Positions 23,980-32,048 of a DNA stretch of 37,412 bases are shown piece by piece. The translations under genes and the position numbers were made by a program. This DNA comes from Ruminococcus sp. UBA3665 (GTDB lineage: Bacteria; Bacillota; Clostridia; Oscillospirales; Ruminococcaceae). Under the pieces are notes generated by a model that had not been told where the DNA came from, did no database searches, and worked only from the letters and a program-made list of their open reading frames with translations. Each line of letters starts with the position of its first letter. The first letter of the stretch is position 1. The stretch is from NCBI GenBank assembly GCA_002373165.1, contig DFJS01000040.1:1-37412 (forward strand), in the 5' to 3' direction.

Positions 23980-25509
23980 ATGAAGTTCGTAAAAAAAGCC
24001 GCAGTGCTTGCCACGGCTGTGATCGCTGTTCAGTATCTGCCCGGATTTGTCAGAGATCATCATGTAGATGCAGTTACTAATAATAATCAGTCCGAAATTG
24101 TAGATGCACTGATTACAGGCTATGAAATTGACCCGGAAGATCCTGCTAATTACAGAGTTATTACCTCTGATACTGTTTCTAATGCCACTCCCAACGCAAG
24201 CGGCCTTGTACATAACAGCAAATTCAGCGACTGTGTACAGCTTGACGGTATTGATGTTTCCAAATATCAGGGCAACGTCAACTGGAATTCTGTTGCCGCT
24301 GACGGCGTGGATTTCGCTGTCACCCGTGTAGGGTACCGCGGTTATGACGGCGGTAAAATTGTAGTAGATTCCACCTGCTCCGCAAACCTGAAAAATGCAA
24401 CCGCTGCCGGTCTGGATGTAGGTGTGTATTTCTTCTCTCAGGCAATTAACACTCAGGAAGCAATCGAAGAAGCAAATACCTGCCTGAATGCGGTAAGAGG
24501 CTATAATATTACACTCCCGATTTATATCGATGTAGAGAGTACAACTTCCTCCGGCCGTCTGGACAGAGCTAATCTCACCATTGCCCAGCGCACCGCAATT
24601 GTAGAGGCTTTTTGCCAGACTGTCGAAAATGCAGGCTACGAAGCCGGCATTTATGCCAATAAAAGTTATTTTCTGAATTATCTTGATCCGGATTATCTGT
24701 CCACTAAATATAAAATCTGGCTGGCACATTATGTGACACAGAGCAATTATAAAGGCGATTATCAGATATGGCAGTATTCCGACCGCGGCACAGTCAAGGG
24801 CGTAAGCGGTTATGTTGACAGAGATGTCATGTATTCCAAAAAAGTCAATTTTACCAAAGACAGCATTACAATCGATGACCCTGCTGTTTCCATCAAACCG
24901 GATGTTTCCGGCGACGGCGTACTGACATTTGAGTCTTCCGATCCTTCTGTTGCAACGGTAGATGCAGCCGGCAATATTGCCGGAATTTCCAGCGGTACTG
25001 CAATAATTACCGTATTTTCCAACAACGGTTCCCGCGATACGCTTACTGTAAACGTAGATCTGCCGCCGCTGACAGTACTGACTTACAGCGGTATGCTGTT
25101 CAGTCAGATCGGCGCAAGCGAAGTAATCAGCCGTTCCGGCGTACAGCTGACTTCTTCTGATGCCAGCGTGGTTGCTGTGGCAGAAGACGGCACTGCTGTT
25201 GCCAAAGGCTGCGGTACAGCTTCCATTACTGCCGATGACGGTCAGGGAAATACAGCTGTCTGCACAGTTCTGGTAACGGATTCTGAACCTCTTCCCGGCG
25301 ACTGCAATCTTGACGGTCTTGTCAATGCTGTTGATGCGGTTTATATCCTGAATCTTGCGGCTGCTCTAGGTACTAATAACGAATCCAATCAGTTTTCAGA
25401 AAGCTATATGAATCTGTATGACTTCAATGCAGATGGAAAAGTAGATGCTTTCGATGCCAGTGATGTATTAATCAGCAGTGCCTGTGCAGGTGCAGGATAC
25501 AGAAAATAA
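23980..25509 (+). CDS. Secreted GH25 lysozyme with Ig-like domains and dockerin
   Basis: A 509-residue protein. Signal peptide or anchor about 1-22 (KFVKKAAVLATAVIAVQYLP). The GH25 muramidase domain is about 86-285: GIDVSKYQG (Asp92), IYIDVEST (Asp184 and Glu186), YQIWQYSD. Two bacterial Ig-like (BIG2) repeats follow at about 290-355 and 360-433 (ATVDAAGNIAGISSGTAIIT, then AVAEDGTAVAKGCGTASI). A type I dockerin ends the protein (about 437-505; GDCNLDGLVNAVDAVYIL, YDFNADGKVDAFDASDVL). It should cleave peptidoglycan and attach to a cohesin, giving a cellulosome-borne lysozyme. The start ATG has AAGGAG upstream. Confidence 0.92.
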   Translation: MKFVKKAAVLATAVIAVQYLPGFVRDHHVDAVTNNNQSEIVDALITGYEIDPEDPANYRVITSDTVSNATPNASGLVHNSKFSDCVQLDGIDVSKYQGNVNWNSVAADGVDFAVTRVGYRGYDGGKIVVDSTCSANLKNATAAGLDVGVYFFSQAINTQEAIEEANTCLNAVRGYNITLPIYIDVESTTSSGRLDRANLTIAQRTAIVEAFCQTVENAGYEAGIYANKSYFLNYLDPDYLSTKYKIWLAHYVTQSNYKGDYQIWQYSDRGTVKGVSGYVDRDVMYSKKVNFTKDSITIDDPAVSIKPDVSGDGVLTFESSDPSVATVDAAGNIAGISSGTAIITVFSNNGSRDTLTVNVDLPPLTVLTYSGMLFSQIGASEVISRSGVQLTSSDASVVAVAEDGTAVAKGCGTASITADDGQGNTAVCTVLVTDSEPLPGDCNLDGLVNAVDAVYILNLAAALGTNNESNQFSESYMNLYDFNADGKVDAFDASDVLISSACAGAGYRK

Positions 25510-25548
25510 AAATAAATATCAGCTACAGAATTCTGTTGAAACGGCTCC

Positions 25549-25584
25549 GGAAAAACGGTTTTTCACTGAAATGTTCCGTTTTTT
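25549..25584 (+). terminator. Terminator after the GH25 gene
   Basis: AAAAACGG (25551-25558) pairs with CCGTTTTT (25576-25583) and is followed by T. The loop is 17 bases, so the hairpin is weaker than others here. Confidence 0.5.
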
Positions 25585-25639
25585 GCCGGCTGTTTCCGGA
25601 ATCCTGGACGGCTGTTATCTTTCAGGTTATCATTGTTAT

Positions 25640-25731
25640 GGAGCGATATCGAAGTGGTCATAACGAGAACGACTCGAAATCGTTTAGTCGGTAGTCCCGG
25701 CTCGTGGGTTCGAATCCCACTCGCTCCGCCA
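25640..25731 (+). tRNA. tRNA-Ser (anticodon CGA)
   Basis: Acceptor GGAGCGA pairs with TCGCTCC, followed by G and encoded CCA. The anticodon stem-loop is AACGA-CTCGAAA-TCGTT, giving anticodon CGA (reads UCG). The long variable arm expected for serine tRNA lies at about 25687-25703, and the T-arm is GTGGGTTCGAATCCCAC. Length is 92 including CCA. Confidence 0.95.
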
Positions 25732-25737
25732 TATAGG

Positions 25738-25775
25738 AACTGCCTCAAACCCGACAGGATTTGAGGCAGTTTTTG
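25738..25775 (+). terminator. Terminator after tRNA-Ser
   Basis: AACTGCCTCAAA (25738-25749) pairs perfectly with TTTGAGGCAGTT (25760-25771), followed by TTTG. Confidence 0.85.
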
Positions 25776-25786
25776 CATAAATTATC

Positions 25787-25815
25787 TTGCAATTTTCGCT
25801 GAAAAATGATATAAT
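25787..25815 (+). promoter_or_regulatory. Sigma-A promoter for the unknown gene pair at 25.8-27.3 kb
   Basis: TTGCAA (25787-25792), 17 bases, TATAAT (25810-25815), about 30 bases before the start codon. Confidence 0.7.
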
Positions 25816-25845
25816 ATAGGAAAATTATTTTATGAGGTGATGCCA

Positions 25846-26076
25846 ATGCTGGAATATCAGGCTGTTCCGAAAAGAACTATCAAACGGCTGGAATATGCAC
25901 AAGAAAATGATGAACTGAAACGAATGATTTTCATTCTGGAACTGTGCCGGGAATCTAATGATGATTTATGGAAACAGTTAGTTTTATTGCATCTTCAAGA
26001 TCTGAAGATACTCAAAGGCAGGGAAGGGAACATACTCAGAAACGAAATCAGGAGGAAACTGCAATATGAATTATGA
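25846..26076 (+). CDS. Unknown small helical protein
   Basis: From ATG 25846 (MLEYQAVPKRTIKRLEYAQ) the product has 76 residues; GAGGTGAT just upstream decides this start over the in-frame GTG 25837 and ATG 25840. It is basic and charged, predicted all-helical, with no cysteines paired for metal binding and no membrane helix. It overlaps the next gene by 11 bases, so the pair is one transcription and translation unit. No family is recognised. Confidence 0.6.
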   Translation: MLEYQAVPKRTIKRLEYAQENDELKRMIFILELCRESNDDLWKQLVLLHLQDLKILKGREGNILRNEIRRKLQYEL

Positions 26077-27286
26077 TATAGATTATGAAATTTATCAGTA
26101 TATCAATCAGCAGGCAGAAAATTATATTTCTCTCGAAAAGCTGGTTTTGCAGCAGAATCTGAATTATGAAACTGCTTTGCAGAAAGCAATCGGATTCAGA
26201 GAAAATTATTATCAGCTTCTGGAAAAATATCATATCAGAAATCAGAATCTTGTCATGATTTGTTATGATCTGGCAGAGCTGATAAATCAGTTCCCCGAAA
26301 ATCAGGAACTGCAATATATCTATTTCTGCATTTTAACAGATACCGGCCTGCTGAATCCGGTCAAACCAGACGAACAGACGGAAGAACAGGCAATCCGGAA
26401 TTATATTTTTCAGAAAGAAAAAATTCAGGAGCTGACAGAATGGATGCAGATACATGTCCAATGCACGGAAAAGCTGAATTGCTTAAAAGAAAATCTGAAA
26501 AAAACAGAATCAGCAGAAAATACGGCTTCTCTCCAGGAATTTGAATTGCTGTATGAACTGACAATCCAGCATACTTTTCTGTATGCGGCAGGCAGAAATC
26601 AGGTTTATCAGGATAATTTATATTCTCTGCTGACAGCTGTCAATCATAATGAGCTGCTGAAATCCGTTAAGCCTTATCTGATTTTTACAGTATTAAGCCG
26701 CAAACACGGCATGATGCAAAACAGAGAGCATTTTATGCCAAATCTGAAAACAGCATTTCAGTATCAGGAATATCAGATTCATGCAGATAACGGCAAAAAT
26801 TTTAATTTATACCAGTCTTATCTGGAATTATATGACCATCTGCGCAGATTCTATATGCAGGATTCCGTTACGGATATCTTTCTCTGCGATTTCTGTTTTG
26901 TAAAATTCAGTCCTCTGCATGAATGGTATTATGCTTACTGTCAGCCGGATGCGGAAATTCCGATGAGTCTGAAATTAAAAATACAGCAGCTGAAAGCTCT
27001 TAGTTTTCCTGTGCTCTATTGCTATGAGGATTACTATGATTATAATCTTGCCGAATTTGAAGCAAAGCATTCAGAAATCTGGCAGATATGGAAAAAAACG
27101 CTTTCTTTTGAGATGACAGAAAATTTTATGAACAAAATCTGTCAGGGGGCAGGTTTGTCAGAACTGTTAAATCAGTTTCCCTATTATGAAAAATATCCTG
27201 AATATGCAGAATTATTGCTGTATGAATCCGCTGAAAATCTTTTGATTGAAAAAATGCTGCATCTTGCCGAAAAATTAACAAAATAA
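26066..27286 (+). CDS. Unknown 406-residue helical protein
   Basis: ATG 26066 lies inside the end of the preceding gene, with AGGAGG about 11 bases upstream. The product is Tyr, Gln and Glu-rich, mostly helical (YEIYQYINQQAENYISLEKL, then KAIGFRENYYQLLEKY), and has no signal peptide or membrane helix. A more hydrophobic central part contains LCDFCFVKFSPLHEWYYAYC. The composition is like the other products of this AT-richer island. A terminator follows at 27297-27341. No family is recognised; a cytosolic scaffold or repeat protein is possible. Confidence 0.65.
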   Translation: MNYDIDYEIYQYINQQAENYISLEKLVLQQNLNYETALQKAIGFRENYYQLLEKYHIRNQNLVMICYDLAELINQFPENQELQYIYFCILTDTGLLNPVKPDEQTEEQAIRNYIFQKEKIQELTEWMQIHVQCTEKLNCLKENLKKTESAENTASLQEFELLYELTIQHTFLYAAGRNQVYQDNLYSLLTAVNHNELLKSVKPYLIFTVLSRKHGMMQNREHFMPNLKTAFQYQEYQIHADNGKNFNLYQSYLELYDHLRRFYMQDSVTDIFLCDFCFVKFSPLHEWYYAYCQPDAEIPMSLKLKIQQLKALSFPVLYCYEDYYDYNLAEFEAKHSEIWQIWKKTLSFEMTENFMNKICQGAGLSELLNQFPYYEKYPEYAELLLYESAENLLIEKMLHLAEKLTK

Positions 27287-27296
27287 TCCTGTCAAT

Positions 27297-27341
27297 ACAA
27301 AACAGTTCCGGAATTTTAAAATTTTTTCGGAACTGTTTTGT
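27297..27341 (+). terminator. Terminator after the 406-residue gene
   Basis: ACAAAACAGTTCCG (27297-27310) pairs perfectly with CGGAACTGTTTTGT (27328-27341). The T run is within the right arm. Confidence 0.7.
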
Positions 27342-27401
27342 ATTTACTTTTTCAGAAATTTCTGATAAAATTAGGCTATCAAATCTTTAGGAGGTTTTTT
27401 T

Positions 27402-27578
27402 ATGATTTTAATTATTTATATGATATTAGGCTACTGGGCAACAGGCAGAACAATCTATGCCGACAGAATATTAATCGGCGACGGAACTGCAATTTTCGGC
27501 AGACGGCTTGTCATGGGCTTTCTGTTCGGATGGGCTCTGATACCCTGGGCACTTATAAAACTTTTTATCGGAGGCTGA
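27402..27578 (+). CDS. Small two-helix membrane protein
   Basis: A 58-residue product from ATG 27402, with AGGAGG (27389-27394) upstream. Sequence features: MILIIYMILGYWATGRTIYA, then DRILIGDGTAIF, a basic GRR, and a second hydrophobic segment LVMGFLFGWALIPWALIKL. Two membrane helices are joined by a short polar loop. The next gene's ribosome binding site overlaps its 3' end. It is not related to any family I recognise. Confidence 0.65.
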   Translation: MILIIYMILGYWATGRTIYADRILIGDGTAIFGRRLVMGFLFGWALIPWALIKLFIGG

Positions 27579-27583
27579 TTCTC

Positions 27584-27841
27584 ATGTTGATGAACGGCGA
27601 AATCCTGACAAATATCAGTGATCTGAAACGCTGTTTCTGTCTGGACGAACTGTTATACAGCTACTATAACGGAGAACTGGAAATTTTTCTGGAAAACACA
27701 GGAGAACATAAAAAAGCTGAACAGCTCCGTCATATTACGAAAAACAATGCCCTGCTTCTGGTTCGGCTTTACGAAATTTTCGACCTGCCTTATGAAGATT
27801 CAGAAGAACAAATCAGAAGCAGTTACGCATCCGCACAGTAA
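27584..27841 (+). CDS. Unknown 85-residue acidic protein
   Basis: ATG 27584 follows GGAGG (27570-27574) by nine bases and begins five bases after the stop of the small membrane protein. The product (MLMNGEILTNISDLKRCFCL, LYSYYNGELEIFLENTG, LLLVRLYEIFDLPYED) is acidic and helical. It is probably co-expressed with the membrane protein. No family is recognised. A strong new promoter follows at 27858. Confidence 0.6.
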   Translation: MLMNGEILTNISDLKRCFCLDELLYSYYNGELEIFLENTGEHKKAEQLRHITKNNALLLVRLYEIFDLPYEDSEEQIRSSYASAQ

Positions 27842-27857
27842 AATAATTTTTAAAGGG

Positions 27858-27886
27858 TTGACATCCAAAATAACTTGTGATATAAT
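27858..27886 (+). promoter_or_regulatory. Sigma-A promoter of the dynamin/LpxD/radical SAM operon
   Basis: Perfect consensus TTGACA (27858-27863) and TATAAT (27881-27886) with a 17-base spacer. The leader to the dynamin start codon is about 75 bases and AT-rich. Confidence 0.85.
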
Positions 27887-27968
27887 AAATATGACAAAAT
27901 TAAACAAATTTTTTTATCATATTTCAGATTGCTGAATTTTAAAATTTGAAATAAAGGAGTATTCTTAA

Positions 27969-29507
27969 ATGAAGTGTGCAAATTGCCAAAAAGAAATAAC
28001 AAACGGCTTATATTTATGTCCCCGCTGCGGAAAAGTAACTTCCGCCGATAATGTGCAGAATGTCAGCCTTTTGAATGACTATGCCAATAAACTGCAAAAA
28101 ATGATGCAAAGCGTCGGTACGGCACAGCATACAGAAATTGCCTGGGATCTGACTGTGAATCAGTATGTGCAAAAAATGGAAAAACTCAGAGTGGTCCTTT
28201 CACAGCCTGAATTTTCCAAGTCTTCCGTTGACCGCATGATTCAGCGTATCGGCAATTTTATTGAACGCTGCAAAGACCCCGTATTTCATATTGCATTTGT
28301 AGGCACTATCAAGGCAGGTAAATCTACACTGATCAATGCCCTGCTGGGACGGAATCTGGCATCGACTTCTGTTACACCGGAAACCGCAGTCCTGACAAAA
28401 TTCAGAAGTTCCAAGACAGATTATGTAAAAGTTTTGTTCTATACTTCTGACGAATGGACACAGCTGTGGAACAGTATCTCCAATAATGCCGATGTCTTCA
28501 AGCAGGAATATGCTGCACTGCACGGCGAACAAGCAAAAGGCGAGTGGATTAATCATGCACCATTGACACAAACTGTCAGCAATGATTCGCTGGAAACTGA
28601 AATTGAACGCTGGACTTCTTCCAAACATGTGGAACATTATTTTGTAAAAGAAGTGGAAATCGGCCTGTCTGATTTTAAAATGCCGGAACAGATTGTGTTT
28701 GTGGATACTCCCGGTCTGGATGATGCTGTAAAATATCGTTCTGATGTGACAAGAGCTTATATCGACAGAGCAAATGCTGTTTTTGCATGTGTTCGCTCTG
28801 ATGCCCTGACAGGCGGAGAACTGAATACGCTTTACAGAATTTTCTCAAACAGCAGTGATAACCCCGAAAAGATTTTTATTCTTGGCACACAGTGGGACAG
28901 CCTGAACAATCCTGAAAAAGACTGGAAACTTCAGAAAGCCGAATGGGTAAAATATCTTTCTTCGGAAAGCTGTTACGGTTCGCCGGAAATTGCCCAGAGA
29001 AATGTTGTCCATGTTGCCGCTTATCTGATGAATCTTTGCCGTGATTATACCGGCGAAAAAGATATGCAAAGAAAATTAGCACGAATTGCAGCTGGATTTC
29101 CCGAATTTGAAGATACAATTGTAATGCCAAAAGATGTGGAAGAACATCTGGAAGAACTGATGGAAAAATCCAATGTTTCACAAGTTCACAGACGGATTGA
29201 ACAGGATATTGTGCCCAAATATAAAGAATTCCTGATGAATGATATTATTGCAAACTATCAGGCAATCAGCAGGGAAATCAAACAGTTCTTTGAAGAAACC
29301 AAAGAATCCCAGAATGAAGTTTTGCAGACTTCTATGAAAAGTGCGGATGAAATCCGTCAGAGCTATGAAAAATCCAAAAAAGAACTCGACGATGTGCAGG
29401 CTTATCGTGAACAGCTTGAAATCGCTATGAAACAGCTTGACGAAAATACAAAAGAACGTGTCAATGCTCTTTGCAAATCGCTGGAAGACATGACAAAATC
29501 TGCCTGA
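27969..29507 (+). CDS. Dynamin-like GTPase with N-terminal zinc ribbon
   Basis: A 512-residue protein. Residues 1-22 form a zinc ribbon (Cys3, Cys6, Cys17, Cys20). The GTPase domain has P-loop GTIKAGKST (112-120), switch I SVTPETAVLTK (about 134-144), G3 DTPG (246-249) and G4 TQWD (307-310), the set seen in bacterial dynamin-like proteins. The C-terminal part (about 405-512) is a long coiled coil. I see no clear membrane-inserting paddle, so membrane contact may need partners. Bacterial dynamins bind and remodel membranes. AAAGGAG lies upstream of the ATG. It leads an eight-gene operon; the LpxD-like start overlaps its stop by one base. Confidence 0.85.
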   Translation: MKCANCQKEITNGLYLCPRCGKVTSADNVQNVSLLNDYANKLQKMMQSVGTAQHTEIAWDLTVNQYVQKMEKLRVVLSQPEFSKSSVDRMIQRIGNFIERCKDPVFHIAFVGTIKAGKSTLINALLGRNLASTSVTPETAVLTKFRSSKTDYVKVLFYTSDEWTQLWNSISNNADVFKQEYAALHGEQAKGEWINHAPLTQTVSNDSLETEIERWTSSKHVEHYFVKEVEIGLSDFKMPEQIVFVDTPGLDDAVKYRSDVTRAYIDRANAVFACVRSDALTGGELNTLYRIFSNSSDNPEKIFILGTQWDSLNNPEKDWKLQKAEWVKYLSSESCYGSPEIAQRNVVHVAAYLMNLCRDYTGEKDMQRKLARIAAGFPEFEDTIVMPKDVEEHLEELMEKSNVSQVHRRIEQDIVPKYKEFLMNDIIANYQAISREIKQFFEETKESQNEVLQTSMKSADEIRQSYEKSKKELDDVQAYREQLEIAMKQLDENTKERVNALCKSLEDMTKSA

Positions 29508-30484
29508 TGAGAAATTATATTACAGTCGGAACGCTGGCCGAATATCTGCATTGTCCTGTACTGGGAAATAAAGAGCAGAAAATCTACGGCATTTCTTTAT
29601 GGGAAGAAAGTACGGAAGATATGCTGACTTATGTTCCCTATGAAAAAATTGACAGAATTACAGAAATCAAGGCCGGCGCAATCCTGACAAGAGCTTCTAT
29701 CGGTCTGCCGCTTCACAGAAATTATATTGTCACTCGCCATGACCCTTATGCACTGCTTGCACAGACAGTACAGTTTTTGATTTATCATGAATTATATCAT
29801 GTGCCAAGTCAGGATAAACCCCGGATTTCTGACAGCTGTCAGATGGGAAAGTTTATTTCTGTCGGAAACGGTTCTGTCATAGAAGCAGGTACAATTGTTT
29901 CTGACGGCGTTGTCATCGGCGAAAATGTCAGAATCGGAAATGACTGCTATATCGGCGCAAATACTGTAATCGGCTCTGATACTGTAATCAGTGACCGTAC
30001 TGATATCGGCTGCTGCTGCAATATCGGCACTGAAAATTTTGAATATTATCAGACTCCCGAAAAATGGATAAAAATTCCTGCTGTCGGAAATGTCGAAATC
30101 GGTCAGTTTGTGCGGATAGGCGGAAATGTTGTAATCGAAAAAGGAACTGTCGGTACAACCAGAATCGGCAGTTATTCGCAGATTGACAATCTTGTTCAGG
30201 TAGGGCATGAAGTGAAAATCGGCAAAAACTGTCATATTGTCGCCTGCGCTGCGCTGGCTGGATGGGCTGAAATCGGAAATCATGTGACGATTTATGGACA
30301 GTCTGCTGTCAGCAACAGAATTAAAATCGGTGACGATGCTGTTCTGCTGGCACGTTCCGGCGTGGATAAAAATATTCCGGAGCATCAGATTGTTTCAGGA
30401 TTTCCGGCACAGAATCATCAGCAGGAAATGCGCTTTCAGGCTTTTCTTAGAAAATTATTCAAATCAAATCTGAAAAAGGAGTGA
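29507..30484 (+). CDS. LpxD-like N-acyltransferase (left-handed beta helix)
   Basis: A 325-residue protein from ATG 29507 (TGATG overlap with the dynamin gene). The N-terminal part (YITVGTLAEYLHCPVLG, KIYGISLWEE) resembles the uridine-binding domain of LpxD. The rest is hexapeptide repeats, with NLVQVGHEVKIGKNCHI, which holds the His expected as catalytic base, and ALAGWAEIGNHVTIYGQ, then a short helical tail. LpxD transfers a hydroxyacyl chain to a UDP-glucosamine derivative in lipid A synthesis, but this window's organism looks Gram-positive and no other lipid A gene is present. The substrate is therefore likely another amino sugar or an acyl acceptor. The coupling to a dynamin suggests a membrane or glycolipid role (inference). 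Confidence 0.8.
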   Translation: MRNYITVGTLAEYLHCPVLGNKEQKIYGISLWEESTEDMLTYVPYEKIDRITEIKAGAILTRASIGLPLHRNYIVTRHDPYALLAQTVQFLIYHELYHVPSQDKPRISDSCQMGKFISVGNGSVIEAGTIVSDGVVIGENVRIGNDCYIGANTVIGSDTVISDRTDIGCCCNIGTENFEYYQTPEKWIKIPAVGNVEIGQFVRIGGNVVIEKGTVGTTRIGSYSQIDNLVQVGHEVKIGKNCHIVACAALAGWAEIGNHVTIYGQSAVSNRIKIGDDAVLLARSGVDKNIPEHQIVSGFPAQNHQQEMRFQAFLRKLFKSNLKKE

Positions 30485-30489
30485 GCAGA

Positions 30490-31233
30490 ATGGGAATTGG
30501 TTCGGTATTGCTTAAAGTGCTCCCGAAAGTTCTGCCTGTAATCCCTGCTATTATCGGAGCAGTCGGAACCGCATGGGAAAAAATCAAAGGCAAAGACAGA
30601 AATCAGGATAGAATTGCCCAGCAAAAAGGCATGAATCCTGAAAAAAATACTGCAAATGAAATCGCTGAACTAAACAAGCTTCTGATGGAATACAGACAAA
30701 GCATTTCCGCCGCGGCAGATGATATGGAACGTGAAATGATTGTGGAATGCTCTATGATGTTACAGGATATTATGGAAGTATTCGAGACCTATAATAAAGA
30801 ATTAAAAATTGTCCGTTCTGATTCTGTAAAACGAAAATTCGTCCGTATCAGCAAAGACTTAAAAGGTACATTTGCAGAATATGTTCAGAAAAGAATCTCT
30901 CTGGATGATGCAGAATGTGTTAAAATTTTAAAGCTCCCTGCCGGAGAGCTGAAAAATCAGCGGTTACAGGAAATGAAACAGAGAGTTTTCGTCGAAGCCG
31001 GAAATGAAATCATCCGGCGGATTCGTGATGCCGTAGATGATTTTTCAGAAACAGTAGAAGATACTTTCAGCGAGCATCTGGAACACGCCGAAGAAAAAGT
31101 GCAGGAAAAAACAAATGCTTTTGAAGAACTCAGCAAAATGACGGACAATGACAGAGAGGCCGCAGAATCTGTTTTGCTGAAAGCGGATTATCTGCTTGCT
31201 GTCTGTGCTTATGCTGATGAAGAATTATTATAA
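30490..31233 (+). CDS. Helical protein, anchor-type paralog A
   Basis: A 247-residue product from ATG 30490 (AAGGAG 8 bases upstream). The N-terminus (MGIGSVLLKVLPKVLPVIPA, then IIGAVGTAW) is hydrophobic and amphipathic and could bind or cross the membrane. The remaining 200 residues are charged helices and coiled coil. They are paralogous to the next gene's product: KR(I/V)S(L/M)DD-EC---IL is shared, as is a final MCEY/VCAY-like segment before the acidic end. It may assemble with the dynamin and the paralog. No family is recognised. Confidence 0.6.
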   Translation: MGIGSVLLKVLPKVLPVIPAIIGAVGTAWEKIKGKDRNQDRIAQQKGMNPEKNTANEIAELNKLLMEYRQSISAAADDMEREMIVECSMMLQDIMEVFETYNKELKIVRSDSVKRKFVRISKDLKGTFAEYVQKRISLDDAECVKILKLPAGELKNQRLQEMKQRVFVEAGNEIIRRIRDAVDDFSETVEDTFSEHLEHAEEKVQEKTNAFEELSKMTDNDREAAESVLLKADYLLAVCAYADEELL

Positions 31234-31251
31234 TCTTAAGGAGGAATTACT

Positions 31252-31992
31252 ATGGGCGGCGGAGGCGGCTGTTGTATTGGAAATTTTCCCTGTCCCAAGT
31301 GCGGGCTGATTCAGAAAATTAAAGATTTCTTTTGCAGTGATTCATGCTGTGTCGGAGACAGAATTGTTCAGGAAGAAAAAAAGGATACATCCAATCTTGA
31401 ATCTATTGTAAGATTACAGAAAGCTCTGGACGAATACAGGTCTGATGCACAAAGCAGAAGCGAAAAGCTCGAAAACGCTGTAATCAAGCACTCACGCAAG
31501 CATCTGGATGCATTTATTGATGAACTGCGGAAATATAACCAGATTAAATACGGCAGAAGAAAATTGAATATCAATATCAGCAATATCGAGCGCGAAAACC
31601 GTAAAACAGAAGATAAAATTCACGGTTTTATCGTCAAGCGCGTCATTAAGAGAGTTTCTATGGACGATGATGAGTGCGATGAAATTCTTAGAATGGATAA
31701 AGGCGATGCCAAAAAAGAAAAATTCAATGCATTTTACAGAAAAGTCCTGAAAGAAGCCGTGGGAGAACTCAGCAAAGAGCTGAAAGACGGCATGGAAGAA
31801 CAAACAGACAGAGTCTGCGATACAATTCAGCGCAGAATCGACAGCATTGTAGATGTCTGTGAACGTAAGACGGAAGAATTTGAAAAAATCCGTCAGGTCA
31901 AGGAATCCGATGAGGCTGCTGTCGAACAGGAACAGTTACGGCTTTCCCATTTTGTCGCTATGTGTGAATACGGACTCGATTTATTGGATTAA
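31252..31992 (+). CDS. Helical protein, Cys-rich N-terminus, paralog B
   Basis: A 246-residue product; AAGGAGG is 8 bases before the ATG. The first 36 residues are Gly and Cys-rich: MGGGGGCCIGNFPCPKCG, then DFFCSDSCCVGD, seven cysteines in all. These could bind zinc or iron, be lipid-modified, or be a substrate of the radical SAM enzyme encoded downstream (inference). The other 200 residues are long charged helices paralogous to the preceding gene (KRVSMDDDECDEIL). No family is recognised. Confidence 0.6.
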   Translation: MGGGGGCCIGNFPCPKCGLIQKIKDFFCSDSCCVGDRIVQEEKKDTSNLESIVRLQKALDEYRSDAQSRSEKLENAVIKHSRKHLDAFIDELRKYNQIKYGRRKLNINISNIERENRKTEDKIHGFIVKRVIKRVSMDDDECDEILRMDKGDAKKEKFNAFYRKVLKEAVGELSKELKDGMEEQTDRVCDTIQRRIDSIVDVCERKTEEFEKIRQVKESDEAAVEQEQLRLSHFVAMCEYGLDLLD

Positions 31993-32001
31993 ATAACAAA
32001 G

Positions 32002-32025
32002 TCAGCCTGTCAGACGGCAGGCTGA
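32002..32025 (+). other. Intergenic hairpin inside the operon
   Basis: TCAGCCTG (32002-32009) pairs with CAGGCTGA (32018-32025). The T run after it is poor (ATTCTG), so it may trim expression of downstream genes or stabilise the upstream message rather than end transcription. Confidence 0.4.
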
Positions 32026-32048
32026 TTCTGCTGAAATAAGGAGTTATT

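Noticed and set aside
25563..25778. 71-codon minus-strand frame with SGIRTHEPGLPTK-like text
   Set aside because: This is the well-known false translation of a tRNA gene; the DNA is tRNA-Ser(CGA).
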